From JAHZKN01 sp965250205 (GTDB lineage: Bacteria; Pseudomonadota; Alphaproteobacteria; Rhizobiales; Hyphomicrobiaceae), in assembly GCA_965250205.1 (NCBI GenBank), contig CBDFNK010000012.1, positions 20,590-84,589 on the forward strand: a stretch of 64,000 nt of DNA. Direction: 5' to 3'. Made by a program: the position numbers and the translations under genes. The notes beneath the pieces were generated by a model, which saw only the letters and a list, made by a program, of their open reading frames with translations, had not been told where the DNA came from and ran no database searches. This document shows, in pieces, positions 52,033 through 59,942 of the stretch. Every line of letters begins with the position of its first letter. Within the stretch, counting starts at the first letter, position 1.

Positions 52033-53100
52033 ATGCCTGGGACAAATCCCCGCAATCGTTTCACTGAGCCAAGTGCCAAGGCTATTGCGATATGGCTGTT
52101 TGCCGTCGCTGGTCTTGTCCTGTTGATGATTATCGTCGGTGGTGCCACCAGGCTGACGGATTCAGGCCTCTCAATAACGGAGTGGAAACCCATCTTGGGT
52201 GCTATTCCGCCTCTCAGCGACGGCGATTGGATAGCTGCGTTTGAAAAGTACAAGCAGATCCCTGAATTCAAACTGGTCAACAAAAACATCACTATAGATG
52301 GTTTTAAAACCATCTTCTGGTGGGAATGGGGGCATCGCTTTCTAGGTCGTTTTATCGGCTTGGCGTTCGGGATTCCGTTTTTGTATTTCCTGGTCACAGG
52401 CGCGTTGAGCAAAAGTTTGGCTCTCCGTTTGTTTGGCATCCTGTTGCTTGGTGCACTGCAAGGCGTGATCGGCTGGTATATGGTGATGTCGGGTCTGGTT
52501 GATCGTGTTGACGTCAGTCAGTACCGCTTGGCACTTCATCTCACGATTGCTTTCATCATTCTCGGTATGTTGATCTGGGTGGCGTTGGAAGTGTTATCGC
52601 CCGCTGGAAAATTTGGCGCGCGCCATCAAATGACGCCATTGAGTTTTTTTGCAGCCCTCATCGTGGGTCTTCTGTTAGTGCAAGTTGTACTTGGGGCATT
52701 TGTCGCCGGCACCAAGGCTGGTTTGGCCTTCACCACGTGGCCTGATATGAACGGCGAATGGATACCTTCAGACATGGGACAGCTCAGTCCCTGGTACGTC
52801 AATCTCTTTGAAGATATCGCCACCATACAATTCAATCACCGTTTGATGGCCTATGTGATTGGCGTATTGATGGTGATAAACTTTTTCGTCGTAGTGTTGT
52901 CCGCTCACCGCAGGCGCAGGTTGGTTGCGTCTGCCGTATTGGTGATGTTAGCCATTGTCGGCCAAATTGCGCTTGGCATCTGGACGTTGCTTAATGCTGT
53001 GCCAATCAATCTTGGTATTGCCCACCAGGGGGCGGGTGCCCTCGTATTTGCGATGGCTGTGCGTCATTGGCACCTGACGCGGCGCAGCGACGAACATTGA
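52033..53100 (+). CDS. ctaA: Heme A synthase (COX15/CtaA family)
   Basis: A 355-residue inner-membrane enzyme that oxidises the C8 methyl of heme O to the formyl of heme A for cytochrome c oxidase. The eight-helix, two-fold pseudo-symmetric layout is visible. Heme-ligating histidines lie in WWEWGHRFLGRFIGLAF (about 96-112), RLALHLTIAF (about 160), IQFNHRLMAYVIGV (about 269) and INLGIAHQGAGALVFA (about 325). The N-terminal IIVGGATRLTDSGLSITEWKPILGAIPP is the hallmark of the alphaproteobacterial/mitochondrial type without the Cys pair. It is convergent with argC, only 42 bp away. Confidence 0.95.
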   Translation: MPGTNPRNRFTEPSAKAIAIWLFAVAGLVLLMIIVGGATRLTDSGLSITEWKPILGAIPPLSDGDWIAAFEKYKQIPEFKLVNKNITIDGFKTIFWWEWGHRFLGRFIGLAFGIPFLYFLVTGALSKSLALRLFGILLLGALQGVIGWYMVMSGLVDRVDVSQYRLALHLTIAFIILGMLIWVALEVLSPAGKFGARHQMTPLSFFAALIVGLLLVQVVLGAFVAGTKAGLAFTTWPDMNGEWIPSDMGQLSPWYVNLFEDIATIQFNHRLMAYVIGVLMVINFFVVVLSAHRRRRLVASAVLVMLAIVGQIALGIWTLLNAVPINLGIAHQGAGALVFAMAVRHWHLTRRSDEH

Positions 53101-53142
53101 TCTTGGCTTGATTTTTTTTGCGGTTTTTTTCGTGCAAGTAGC

Positions 53143-54069
53143 CTAATCCAGGCCGAGCATCAATTTAGTGTTTTGAATTGCCGCGCCCGCTGCACCTTTG
53201 CCAAGATTATCAAGCTGGGCCACCAGAAGACATTGGTTCTGAGGCTTGTTGGCAAATAGATAAATGTGCATGGCGTCATCGCCATGGGCGCTGTCAGCAG
53301 AAAGAGTCGTTGGCTCATCTTCATGCACGACAACTTGGCTATCACCGTCTTTGCCGTAATAAGCCAAAAATAATTGTTCCAGATCAGACGCGGTGGGTGG
53401 CGCGTCACGTGTTGCGAGCTGTAGTGGTACGCTGACCAACATACCTTGCGCGAAATTGCCAACCGACGGCACAAATAACGGCGCTTGCGTCAGGCCCGTG
53501 TGGGTCATGACTTCAGGCAAATGTTTGTGTTGGAGGCTTAACCCATAAAGATGGAACGCTGGCGCATCGCCCTTTTCAAAGGCGGCGATCATGGCCTTGC
53601 CACCGCCAGAATAGCCGCTGACGGCATTGATGGTAAACCCTTCGTCGGACTTAAACCAACCGGACTCTAACAGCGGCCTGATGAGCGCAATTGCGCCCGT
53701 CGCATAGCATCCAGGGTTGGCCACGCGTTTTGCCATGCGAATGATGTCAGCATGTCCTGGTTTGAGTTCTGAAAATCCATAGACCCAACCCGGCTCAGTG
53801 CGATGGGCTGTCGAGGCATCAATGATGCGCGGGCTCGCATCTCCCAGTTTATCTGCAAGGGCAACAGCTTCACGGGCAGCATCATCAGGTAAACACAGCA
53901 CGGCGATATCAACATCCGCCATCATGGCCTGGCGGGCTTTGGGGTCTTTGCGGTCAGCATCGGCAATGCTTTTGATGGTGACCTCAGGAATTGCCGCCAA
54001 ACGCTCGCGAATTTGCAGGCCTGTTGTGCCCGCTTCGCCATCGATGAACAGTGTGTGTGGTTGGCTCAT
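53143..54069 (-). CDS. argC: N-acetyl-gamma-glutamyl-phosphate reductase (type 2)
   Basis: A 308-residue NADP-dependent reductase of arginine synthesis. It has the Rossmann start FIDGEAGTTGLQIRERLAAIPEV, the active-site Cys in KRVANPGCYATGAIALIRPLL, GYSGGGKAM, and the His-containing KHLPEVMTHTGL. Length and the FIDGEAGTTGLQI start mark the short type-2 ArgC usual in Rhizobiales. It is downstream of rpsI in the same direction as the ribosomal genes in many relatives; here the TerC-like gene separates them. Confidence 0.95.
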   Translation of the reverse strand: MSQPHTLFIDGEAGTTGLQIRERLAAIPEVTIKSIADADRKDPKARQAMMADVDIAVLCLPDDAAREAVALADKLGDASPRIIDASTAHRTEPGWVYGFSELKPGHADIIRMAKRVANPGCYATGAIALIRPLLESGWFKSDEGFTINAVSGYSGGGKAMIAAFEKGDAPAFHLYGLSLQHKHLPEVMTHTGLTQAPLFVPSVGNFAQGMLVSVPLQLATRDAPPTASDLEQLFLAYYGKDGDSQVVVHEDEPTTLSADSAHGDDAMHIYLFANKPQNQCLLVAQLDNLGKGAAGAAIQNTKLMLGLD

Positions 54070-54164
54070 TGTGAAATTTGCTCACCGAAAGAGTGTGCGC
54101 GGCCTGCCATGGGCGCGCCACGAGAACGCCGCAGGGGCTTGATAATGAACGTGCGCGGCAAATT

Positions 54165-54914
54165 TTAACCGCCACTAAGTAAGCCAAGTCGGTGCTTGAT
54201 GGCTTCCCACAAGCTTTCCGAGCAGGCAAAGTCATAGGCCGCGCAGACAACTTGTTGCGAACCGGTATAGATCATATCGAGTGCGACCCAGAGAATGATC
54301 AGCAATCCAAGCCATGTGATCCAAGGGTAACTGACCAACAGGCGCGCGATAAAGTGTGCGGCAACAGCCATCAGAACGACGGAGATGGCAAGGCCGATCA
54401 CAAGTACCAGTGGTTCATCTTTAGCCGCCCCTGCCACAGCCAGCACATTGTCGAGCGACATCGCTACGTCGGCTAATGTGATCTGCCACACAGCGCCCCA
54501 AAACCCGAGTTTTGTGCCGCTAGAAACCGCGTTTGAAGCGGCATCCAGATCCTGTTCATTGCTGCCGATCTGGCGATACATCTTCCAGCAGACAAACAGC
54601 AGCAACAGGCCACCGGCCAGTGTCAGCCCGACAATCGCTAACAGCTGTACGGTTATGGAGGCAAACAAGATGCGCAACACAACGGCAGCAGCGATGCCCC
54701 AGAAGATAACTTTGGAGCGGATGGATTTATCAACCCGAGACGCAGCAAGACCAACAACAATTGCATTGTCACCAGCGAGTACAAGATCAATCAACAGTAC
54801 GTTGAATAGCGCCACCATATTCGTGCGGTACCAGTCCAACGACAAGAGGTTTTCAAATGACGTGCCGATTGACCCAATCATTTGGGCATAGTCGATGGTC
54901 AGTGTCTCAATCAT
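54165..54914 (-). CDS. TerC/YjbE-family integral membrane protein
   Basis: From the ATG at 54914 (MIETLTIDYAQ, preceded by AGAGGA 8 nt before) the protein has 249 residues and seven helices. The family metal motifs are seen in helix 2 (VLLIDLVLAGDNAIVVGLAA) and helix 5 (ITLADVAMSLDNVLAVAGAA), the paired (D/G)N residues being characteristic. TerC relatives export metals such as Mn2+ or load secreted metalloproteins; YjbE members lack clear phenotypes. It is not next to ter or manganese riboswitch elements: the 5' region shows no yybP-ykoY-like fold that I could draw. Confidence 0.88.
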   Translation of the reverse strand: MIETLTIDYAQMIGSIGTSFENLLSLDWYRTNMVALFNVLLIDLVLAGDNAIVVGLAASRVDKSIRSKVIFWGIAAAVVLRILFASITVQLLAIVGLTLAGGLLLLFVCWKMYRQIGSNEQDLDAASNAVSSGTKLGFWGAVWQITLADVAMSLDNVLAVAGAAKDEPLVLVIGLAISVVLMAVAAHFIARLLVSYPWITWLGLLIILWVALDMIYTGSQQVVCAAYDFACSESLWEAIKHRLGLLSGG

Positions 54915-55102
54915 GTTGGTCCTCTTAATGAAGATCACGCAGGCTTGTTATCTGCGCGGCAGGCCCGGCTGAGTTGAATTGGCCATTAACACCATAAGTT
55001 TAGGTCTGCAAACACCCGGACTCACAAAAACTGTCATCGCCTGTGCCCAATAACGGACATCTGCCTCGGCCGGAGTGGCGCATATATCAAGGGCCAGATG
55101 GA

Positions 55103-55153
55103 CTTCAGCCCCGCATCAACAAGGGATACAGGGCTGAAGATTCTCGTTTTTTT
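55103..55153 (+). terminator. Hairpin with T run between rpsI and the TerC-like gene
   Basis: CTTCAGCCCC (55103-55112) and GGGCTGAAG (55131-55139) form a 9-bp stem with an 18-nt loop. On the plus strand a run of seven Ts follows at 55147-55153. No plus-strand gene ends here, so it may instead serve as the 3' end of the leftward rplM-rpsI transcript. Confidence 0.45.
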
Positions 55154-55176
55154 GAGGCCGCGAAAAACCAAACGCT

Positions 55177-55659
55177 TTAGCGTTTCGAGAACTGGAAGCT
55201 ACGACGGGCTTTCGCGCGACCGTACTTCTTGCGTTCCACTGTCCGGCTATCGCGGGTCAGGAAGCCACCTTTTTTCAGAACACCACGTAATTCTGGTTCA
55301 TAGTAGGTCAGAGCTTTTGAGATGCCGTGGCGGACAGCGCCGGCTTGGCCCGAAAGGCCACCACCAGATACAGACGCCATGATGTCGTACTGTGTGCCAC
55401 GTTCTGCAGTATCCAGAGGTTGCTTCAGCAGCATCTGCAGCACGGGGCGGGCAAAATATTTGCTGTAGTCTTTTTTGTTGACCTTGATCTGACCACTGCC
55501 AGGCTTGATCCAAACACGGGCAACCGCATCTTTGCGTTTGCCGGTCGCATATGCGCGGCCATACTTGTCAAGCTTTTGCTCATACACAGGGGCTTTGTTT
55601 TCTGTAGACTCGGCCTTCAATTCACCCAGTTCTTCAAGCGTTTTTGTTTCTTCTGCCAT
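55177..55659 (-). CDS. rpsI: 30S ribosomal protein S9
   Basis: The protein has 160 residues: the alphaproteobacterial N-terminal extension of about 30 residues, then YGRAYATGKRKDAVARVWIKPGSG and ending GRAKARRSFQFSKR, whose basic tail contacts tRNA in the P site. It lies 5 bp after rplM in the usual L13-S9 operon. Confidence 0.97.
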   Translation of the reverse strand: MAEETKTLEELGELKAESTENKAPVYEQKLDKYGRAYATGKRKDAVARVWIKPGSGQIKVNKKDYSKYFARPVLQMLLKQPLDTAERGTQYDIMASVSGGGLSGQAGAVRHGISKALTYYEPELRGVLKKGGFLTRDSRTVERKKYGRAKARRSFQFSKR

Positions 55660-55664
55660 GAGAC

Positions 55665-56126
55665 TTATGTCCTCACGTTTTTGGAATTGAGTTTTGCAAC
55701 ATCAAGCGTTTCAGGCTTTTGGGCTGCGTGTGGGTGCTCGGTGCCTTTGTAGACCTTGAGATTGCCCATCAACTTGCGTTGCAGCGGTCCGCGTTTCAGC
55801 ATCCGCTCAACAGCCTTTTCAATGACGCGCTCTGGAAACTTGCCTTCCAACAGCCGCTTAGGTGTTGTCGTTTTGATGCCGCCCGGGTAGCCGGTGTGGC
55901 GGTGATATTCTTTGTCGTTGTATTTATTGCCGGTGAACACAACTTTGTCGGCGTTAATGACGACGATGTTGTCACCACAATCAACGTGCGGGGTATAAAT
56001 TGTGCGGTGTTTGCCTTTGAGGCGAAGCGCGATCAGCGAAGCTAAGCGACCTACAACAAGGCCGTTGGCGTCGATCAAGATCCACTTCTTGTCCACCTCT
56101 TCAGATTTGGCGGAAAAGGTCTTCAT
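55665..56126 (-). CDS. rplM: 50S ribosomal protein L13
   Basis: A 153-residue L13: WILIDANGLVVGRLASLIALRLKGKHRTIYTPHVDCGDNIVVINADKVVFTGNK and the end MLKRGPLQRKLMGNLKVYKGTEHPHAAQKPE are textbook. It is the first gene of the rplM-rpsI operon. Confidence 0.97.
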   Translation of the reverse strand: MKTFSAKSEEVDKKWILIDANGLVVGRLASLIALRLKGKHRTIYTPHVDCGDNIVVINADKVVFTGNKYNDKEYHRHTGYPGGIKTTTPKRLLEGKFPERVIEKAVERMLKRGPLQRKLMGNLKVYKGTEHPHAAQKPETLDVAKLNSKNVRT

Positions 56127-56587
56127 GGGGCAGCACTCCTGCCAGGTTTTAGGTTGGGTCGAGCCGCCTGGGCCCTCAAGAGGGCTGTCCAGACGACAAA
56201 ATCAGGTGTGAGGTACGGTTTTGTGGGTCTCTGGTCAATAAAAACCAGCGCATTGCGTCAAAAAGACTAAGAGTATCAATTGCATGCAGTAACGGTAATA
56301 TGAAACCTATAATAAAGGTAATATAATACCGTAATTATTTTTCGCATGCTAAATCCTTGCTCTCAGGGTGCTAAAAGTGCTCCCTCCACCTCACCAATTT
56401 GACATTTTAGGCCAATAGATCCTGTTAGCGACTGTGGCTCATTGGGCTTCTTGCAGTAGGTGCGGGTCACCAAACGAGGATCCGAAGTGTCACTGGATGA
56501 AGCGCCTTTGTGCAGGCACACCGACAACGACCTTTGACGAAAGTAGAATGCGGTGCCCAGGTCCGTGGGCGGAGCGGAGGTAGAGAG
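56127..56587. other. Divergent promoter region between rplM and an exported-protein gene
   Basis: No gene is supported. An AT-rich segment contains ACGGTAATAT at 56292-56301 and ATAATACCGT ending near 56332, an imperfect dyad around a TATAAT-like CTATAATAAA. This could be an operator or the rplM promoter area. The region after it has no structure I can name. Confidence 0.4.
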
Positions 56588-57163
56588 ATGTTTACACACA
56601 TACGAAAGCTGGCGGGGAGACTTGGGCTCGCTGTCACGATCGTCGCAAGTTTGACGCAAACAAGTGCGGCTCAAAAAATCACTCAAATTAAACTGATAGA
56701 AAGTCAAGTAACAGGACTGCTCGCAGCGCAGAAGGATTTTGCACCGTTGGCAGGCAAACTCGCAGAAGCCGCTGAAAAACCGTCTACCGAACTGACGGCG
56801 CAGTTGGATGCCATCGCAAAGAAGCATGGCTTTGCGAACTTTGAAGAATATCGCACGGTCGATAACAACATCTTCTTAGTGTTTGAGGGCTTTGATCGTG
56901 AAACGGGTGTCTACGTACCGCCTGAGGAACGCCTCAATTTGGAATTGGAAGAAATCCAAAAAGACGCCACCATTCCAGATGCTGACAAAAAGGCTATTTT
57001 GGCTGAGGTCAAAGAAGAATTGACGATGGCGGAAGCCGTCGAGCATGTCGAGAACGTTGAGCTTGTGAAAAAGCACCTTGATAAATTGTCGAAGCTTCTG
57101 CCCACACCGGAAGATCTCGAACTTGATCGAGGAAGCGGGACAGGCGACGACGGCGCACAATAG
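56588..57163 (+). CDS. Hypothetical exported protein, helical
   Basis: The ATG at 56588 (MFTHIRKLAGRLGLAVTIVASLTQTSAAQ) has GGAGGTAGAGAG upstream and gives 191 residues with a signal peptide cleaved after TSAAQ or so. The rest is charged and helical (IKLIESQVTGLLAAQKDFAPLAGKLAEAA...LDAIAKKHGFANFEEYRTVDNNIFLVFEGFD). I recall similar periplasmic proteins in Rhizobiales but have no function for them. It is followed by the crotonase gene at 36 bp, so co-transcription is likely. Confidence 0.7.
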   Translation: MFTHIRKLAGRLGLAVTIVASLTQTSAAQKITQIKLIESQVTGLLAAQKDFAPLAGKLAEAAEKPSTELTAQLDAIAKKHGFANFEEYRTVDNNIFLVFEGFDRETGVYVPPEERLNLELEEIQKDATIPDADKKAILAEVKEELTMAEAVEHVENVELVKKHLDKLSKLLPTPEDLELDRGSGTGDDGAQ

Positions 57164-57199
57164 AACGGTTACAAAATTACAATAGGGCGAAGCAAAAGC

Positions 57200-58039
57200 A
57201 TGGCAATTGAAGCGGTGACTGCGGCAGACGCGAACACAAATCACCCCCAAAGTGATCTTGTCGCAAGCGAGATGTCTGACATCGGCGTCTTGAGCCTCAC
57301 ACTGAATAATCCAAAGGCGCGCAATGCGCTGTCTCAAGCGATGATGCGGGCTTTGCACCAAGCGATTTGTGATGCCGGTACTAACCGGGCTGTGCGCGCA
57401 ATCGTGCTCGCCGCAAACGGTCCTGCGTTTTGCGCTGGCCATGACTTGAAGGAAATGACGGCGCGGCGCGGCGACCGCGACGGTGGTGCGCAATTTTTTG
57501 CCGACACGATGCAGCAATGCGCGCAGCTGATGCAGGCGATTGTTGCCTGTCCCAAGCCTGTGATCGCCGCTGTGCATGCCATGGCGACGGCCGCCGGGTG
57601 CCAGTTGGTGGCCACCTGCGATCTGGCTGTTGCTGGACAGTCGGCCACGTTCTGCACACCTGGCGTCAATATCGGGCTTTTTTGTTCAACACCCATGGTG
57701 GCGCTGTCGCGCAACATCAGTGCCAAGCGGGCTATGGAAATGCTGCTTCTGGGCGAGATCATCAGCGCAGAAGTGGCGGCAGACTATGGCCTCATAAATC
57801 GTGTGGTGAGTGATGAGGTCGTACAAGAGGCAGCGCTGGGCTTTGCCAATAGAGTTGCTCAAAAATCATCTGAGACAGTTGCGATCGGCAAACAGGCTTT
57901 CTACACCCAGGCGGAAATGCCATTGGCTGAGGCTTATGATTTTGCAACAGAGGTCATGGTGCGCAACATGCTGGCAGATGACGCGGAAGAGGGGATCGCG
58001 GCATTTCTCGAAAAACGCACCCCAACATGGCGGAGTTAG
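57200..58039 (+). CDS. Enoyl-CoA hydratase/isomerase family protein (ECHDC3-like)
   Basis: A 279-residue crotonase-fold protein with oxyanion segments AIVLAANGPAFCAGHDLKEM and AAVHAMATAAGCQLVATCDLAVA. The two catalytic glutamates of hydratases are not kept: the first position reads Gln in AGCQL and the second falls in TPGVNIGLFCSTPM, which has no Glu. This matches the ECHDC3 subgroup, whose reaction is uncertain, so hydratase activity should not be assumed. It begins a four-gene run with VOC and CoA-binding genes, perhaps in acyl-CoA metabolism. Confidence 0.85.
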   Translation: MAIEAVTAADANTNHPQSDLVASEMSDIGVLSLTLNNPKARNALSQAMMRALHQAICDAGTNRAVRAIVLAANGPAFCAGHDLKEMTARRGDRDGGAQFFADTMQQCAQLMQAIVACPKPVIAAVHAMATAAGCQLVATCDLAVAGQSATFCTPGVNIGLFCSTPMVALSRNISAKRAMEMLLLGEIISAEVAADYGLINRVVSDEVVQEAALGFANRVAQKSSETVAIGKQAFYTQAEMPLAEAYDFATEVMVRNMLADDAEEGIAAFLEKRTPTWRS

Positions 58040-58046
58040 CGAGAGC

Positions 58047-58499
58047 ATGGTCAAGCAACGGTTATCAATGGTCACGCTCGGTGTTGCAGATGTTGCCAAG
58101 GCGCGCGCTTTTTATGAGGGTCTTGGCTTTGTCACCGAGCCTTTTGATAGCGAAGATGTTGCCTTCTTTGACATGAATGGGATCGTGTTTGGACTTTATG
58201 GTCGGGAGGCTCTGGCAAAAGACGCTGATGTGCCGAAAAACGGAGTGGGGTTTCGTGCGGCCTCCCTTGGAATCAATCTGGAGACCGAGGCCGAGGTTGA
58301 TCAAACCTTGAGTGAGGCCGAGGCTACGGGTGGTGTGATTACAAAGCCTGCTGAAAAAGTATTCTGGGGTGGCTACTCGGGTTATTTTACCGATCCAGAT
58401 GGGCATCTTTGGGAAGTTGCGCATAATCCGTTTTGGACGTTCGATGCGGCGGGGCGCGTTGTGTTGCCATCCAAGCAAGCGACCGACACCGAGTCATGA
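58047..58499 (+). CDS. VOC (glyoxalase/bleomycin-resistance/dioxygenase) family protein
   Basis: The ATG at 58047 lies 8 bp after the crotonase stop and gives 150 residues: MVTLGVADVAKARAFYEGLGFV at the N-terminus, FFDMNGIVFGLYG in the middle, and GYSGYFTDPDGHLWEVAHNPFW at the end, which are the two beta-alpha-beta-beta-beta modules of the VOC superfamily. The metal-binding His/Glu pattern is partly present (GHLWEV). The substrate is unknown. Its TGA overlaps the next gene's ATG (ATGA), so the genes are translationally coupled. Confidence 0.88.
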   Translation: MVKQRLSMVTLGVADVAKARAFYEGLGFVTEPFDSEDVAFFDMNGIVFGLYGREALAKDADVPKNGVGFRAASLGINLETEAEVDQTLSEAEATGGVITKPAEKVFWGGYSGYFTDPDGHLWEVAHNPFWTFDAAGRVVLPSKQATDTES

Positions 58500-59029
58500 C
58501 GACATTCCAACCCCACTACAGCGATGATGAGATTGGTTCACTTCTCTCAAGTGTGCGCAGTTTTGCGTGTGTTGGCGCATCTGCCAAGCCCAACCGACCC
58601 AGCTATTTTGTGATGAAGTATTTGCTCGCAAAAGGCTATCAGGTGGTGCCAATTAATCCGGGCATCGCTGGCAAGGAAGTTCTTGGTCAACGTGTGTTTG
58701 CAACTTTGGATGATGTGCCAGGCGCGATCGATGTCGTCGATATTTTCCGCAACTCGGAGGCGGCATTAGACATTACGCGGGCGGTTATCCGCCTGAAAGA
58801 CAAACTCACCATTCAAGTGATCTGGATGCAGTTGGGTGTCATCAATGAGCTGGCGGAGCAAGAAGCGCGCGCCGAAGGCTTGCAGGTGATCATGAACCGC
58901 TGCCCGAAAATTGAATATGGACGCCTTTCCGGCGAAATCGGATGGGCGGGGGTTAACTCTGGCAGCCTGTCATCCAAGCGACCGCAATTGGCCCCCAAAG
59001 GTGTCCAGGACCATCGCCTGAAAGGCTAA
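58496..59029 (+). CDS. CoA-binding domain protein (YccU-like)
   Basis: A 177-residue protein with a Rossmann CoA-binding fold: SVRSFACVGASAKPNRPSYFVMKYLLAKGYQVVPINPG, VDIFRNSEAALDITRAVI, IQVIWMQLGVINELAEQEARAEGLQVIMNRCPKIEYGRL. These match the CoA_binding_2/YccU family, which resembles the N-terminal domain of acetyl/succinyl-CoA synthetases without the catalytic part. Start chosen by ATGA overlap with the VOC gene. Confidence 0.9.
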   Translation: MTTFQPHYSDDEIGSLLSSVRSFACVGASAKPNRPSYFVMKYLLAKGYQVVPINPGIAGKEVLGQRVFATLDDVPGAIDVVDIFRNSEAALDITRAVIRLKDKLTIQVIWMQLGVINELAEQEARAEGLQVIMNRCPKIEYGRLSGEIGWAGVNSGSLSSKRPQLAPKGVQDHRLKG

Positions 59030-59132
59030 TGCGTCAGTGAACAGCCTTGCATTCCGCTATTTTCGACCTTAAGCCAGCACAACCGGGGCGCAATCATTGT
59101 GGTGCTCTGATCCGGGAGCCCTAAGAGCCATC

Positions 59133-59759
59133 ATGGCCCTCACCAGATTAAACATCGATGCTGACCTAACGGCTAAGACCATTTTGCCCATAGCATTAGA
59201 GGGTCGCGAAGTCGCCCTTGAAGCACGTGCCTACAAAAGTGCGGAGCCGGCATTTGAAGCTTTGGCGTTGGTCAATCGCGTCGGCGAGGCGTCCCTGAAA
59301 CAGCCTGCGTTGGTGCGTGTTCATTCCGGCTGTGTAACGGGGGATATTTTTCATTCCCTGCGCTGCGATTGCCAAGCCCAGCTCCATGCTGCCCTTGAAA
59401 AAATCACGCAAACCCCGAACGGTGTGTTGATCTATCTGCCCTTCCATGAAGGGCGCGGCATTGGTCTGTTGGAAAAGATTAAGGCTTACGCATTGCAGGA
59501 CAAGGGCCTTGATACCGTTGATGCGAACTTGCAACTCGGTCATCCCGTTGATGCGCGCGACTATACATTAGCTGGTGAAATTCTGGCCGACCTCGGATTT
59601 AAGGCCATCAGATTGATGACCAACAACCCTGACAAGATTGATGCACTCAAGGCTGCAGGTATCGAGGTGGTTGAACAAGTGCCGCTTGTGGTTGAGGCGA
59701 GTGCCCATAACGCGCGCTATCTCGACACCAAACGTCAGCGCATGTCGCACAAGCTGTAG
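59133..59759 (+). CDS. ribA: GTP cyclohydrolase II
   Basis: The protein has 208 residues from the ATG at 59133; 12 extra upstream residues are open. It opens the imidazole ring of GTP as the first committed step of riboflavin synthesis. The zinc ligands are in HSGCVTGDIFHSLRCDCQAQL (three Cys). The catalytic EGRGIGL segment reads YLPFHEGRGIGLLEK rather than the usual YxRQEGRGIGL. GHPVDARDY, NNPDKIDALKAAGIEV and NARYLDTKRQRMSHKL complete the fold. No DHBP synthase (ribB) domain is fused. The Q-to-H change next to the catalytic Glu may be a lineage trait. Confidence 0.88.
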   Translation: MALTRLNIDADLTAKTILPIALEGREVALEARAYKSAEPAFEALALVNRVGEASLKQPALVRVHSGCVTGDIFHSLRCDCQAQLHAALEKITQTPNGVLIYLPFHEGRGIGLLEKIKAYALQDKGLDTVDANLQLGHPVDARDYTLAGEILADLGFKAIRLMTNNPDKIDALKAAGIEVVEQVPLVVEASAHNARYLDTKRQRMSHKL

Positions 59760-59796
59760 GTTTGGGTTTGTGCAATTCGGCGATAACATGCCGACA

Positions 59797-59923
59797 GCAT
59801 GTCTCCCTTGATTGGGTTTGCAGCCATGCTTTAAGCTTTTGTTTTCGCGTGTTGTTTTCCGAAAAATGACCCAATACAAGCTTGCGCAGTGTTGGCGAAC
59901 CGGTTTCCACTTTTGGGCGACAC
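59797..59923 (-). repeat. Dispersed intergenic mosaic repeat, copy 2, with an inserted 25-bp dyad
   Basis: In reverse orientation this matches copy 1 at 27041-27137 on both sides of an insertion. The insertion at 59871-59895 is one 25-bp dyad core (CCAATAC...GTGTTGG, one mismatch in the arms), the same as in the arrays at 0.8, 20.2 and 40.3 kb. So the dyad can transpose or be copied singly into another repeat. Confidence 0.7.
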
Positions 59924-59942
59924 GTCGTAATGCTTTGCCACT

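Noticed and set aside
54915..55176. Manganese-sensing (yybP-ykoY) riboswitch upstream of the TerC-like gene
   Set aside because: I looked for the paired conserved loops before the start at 54914 and could not draw the fold. The hairpin at 55103 belongs to a terminator-like structure instead.
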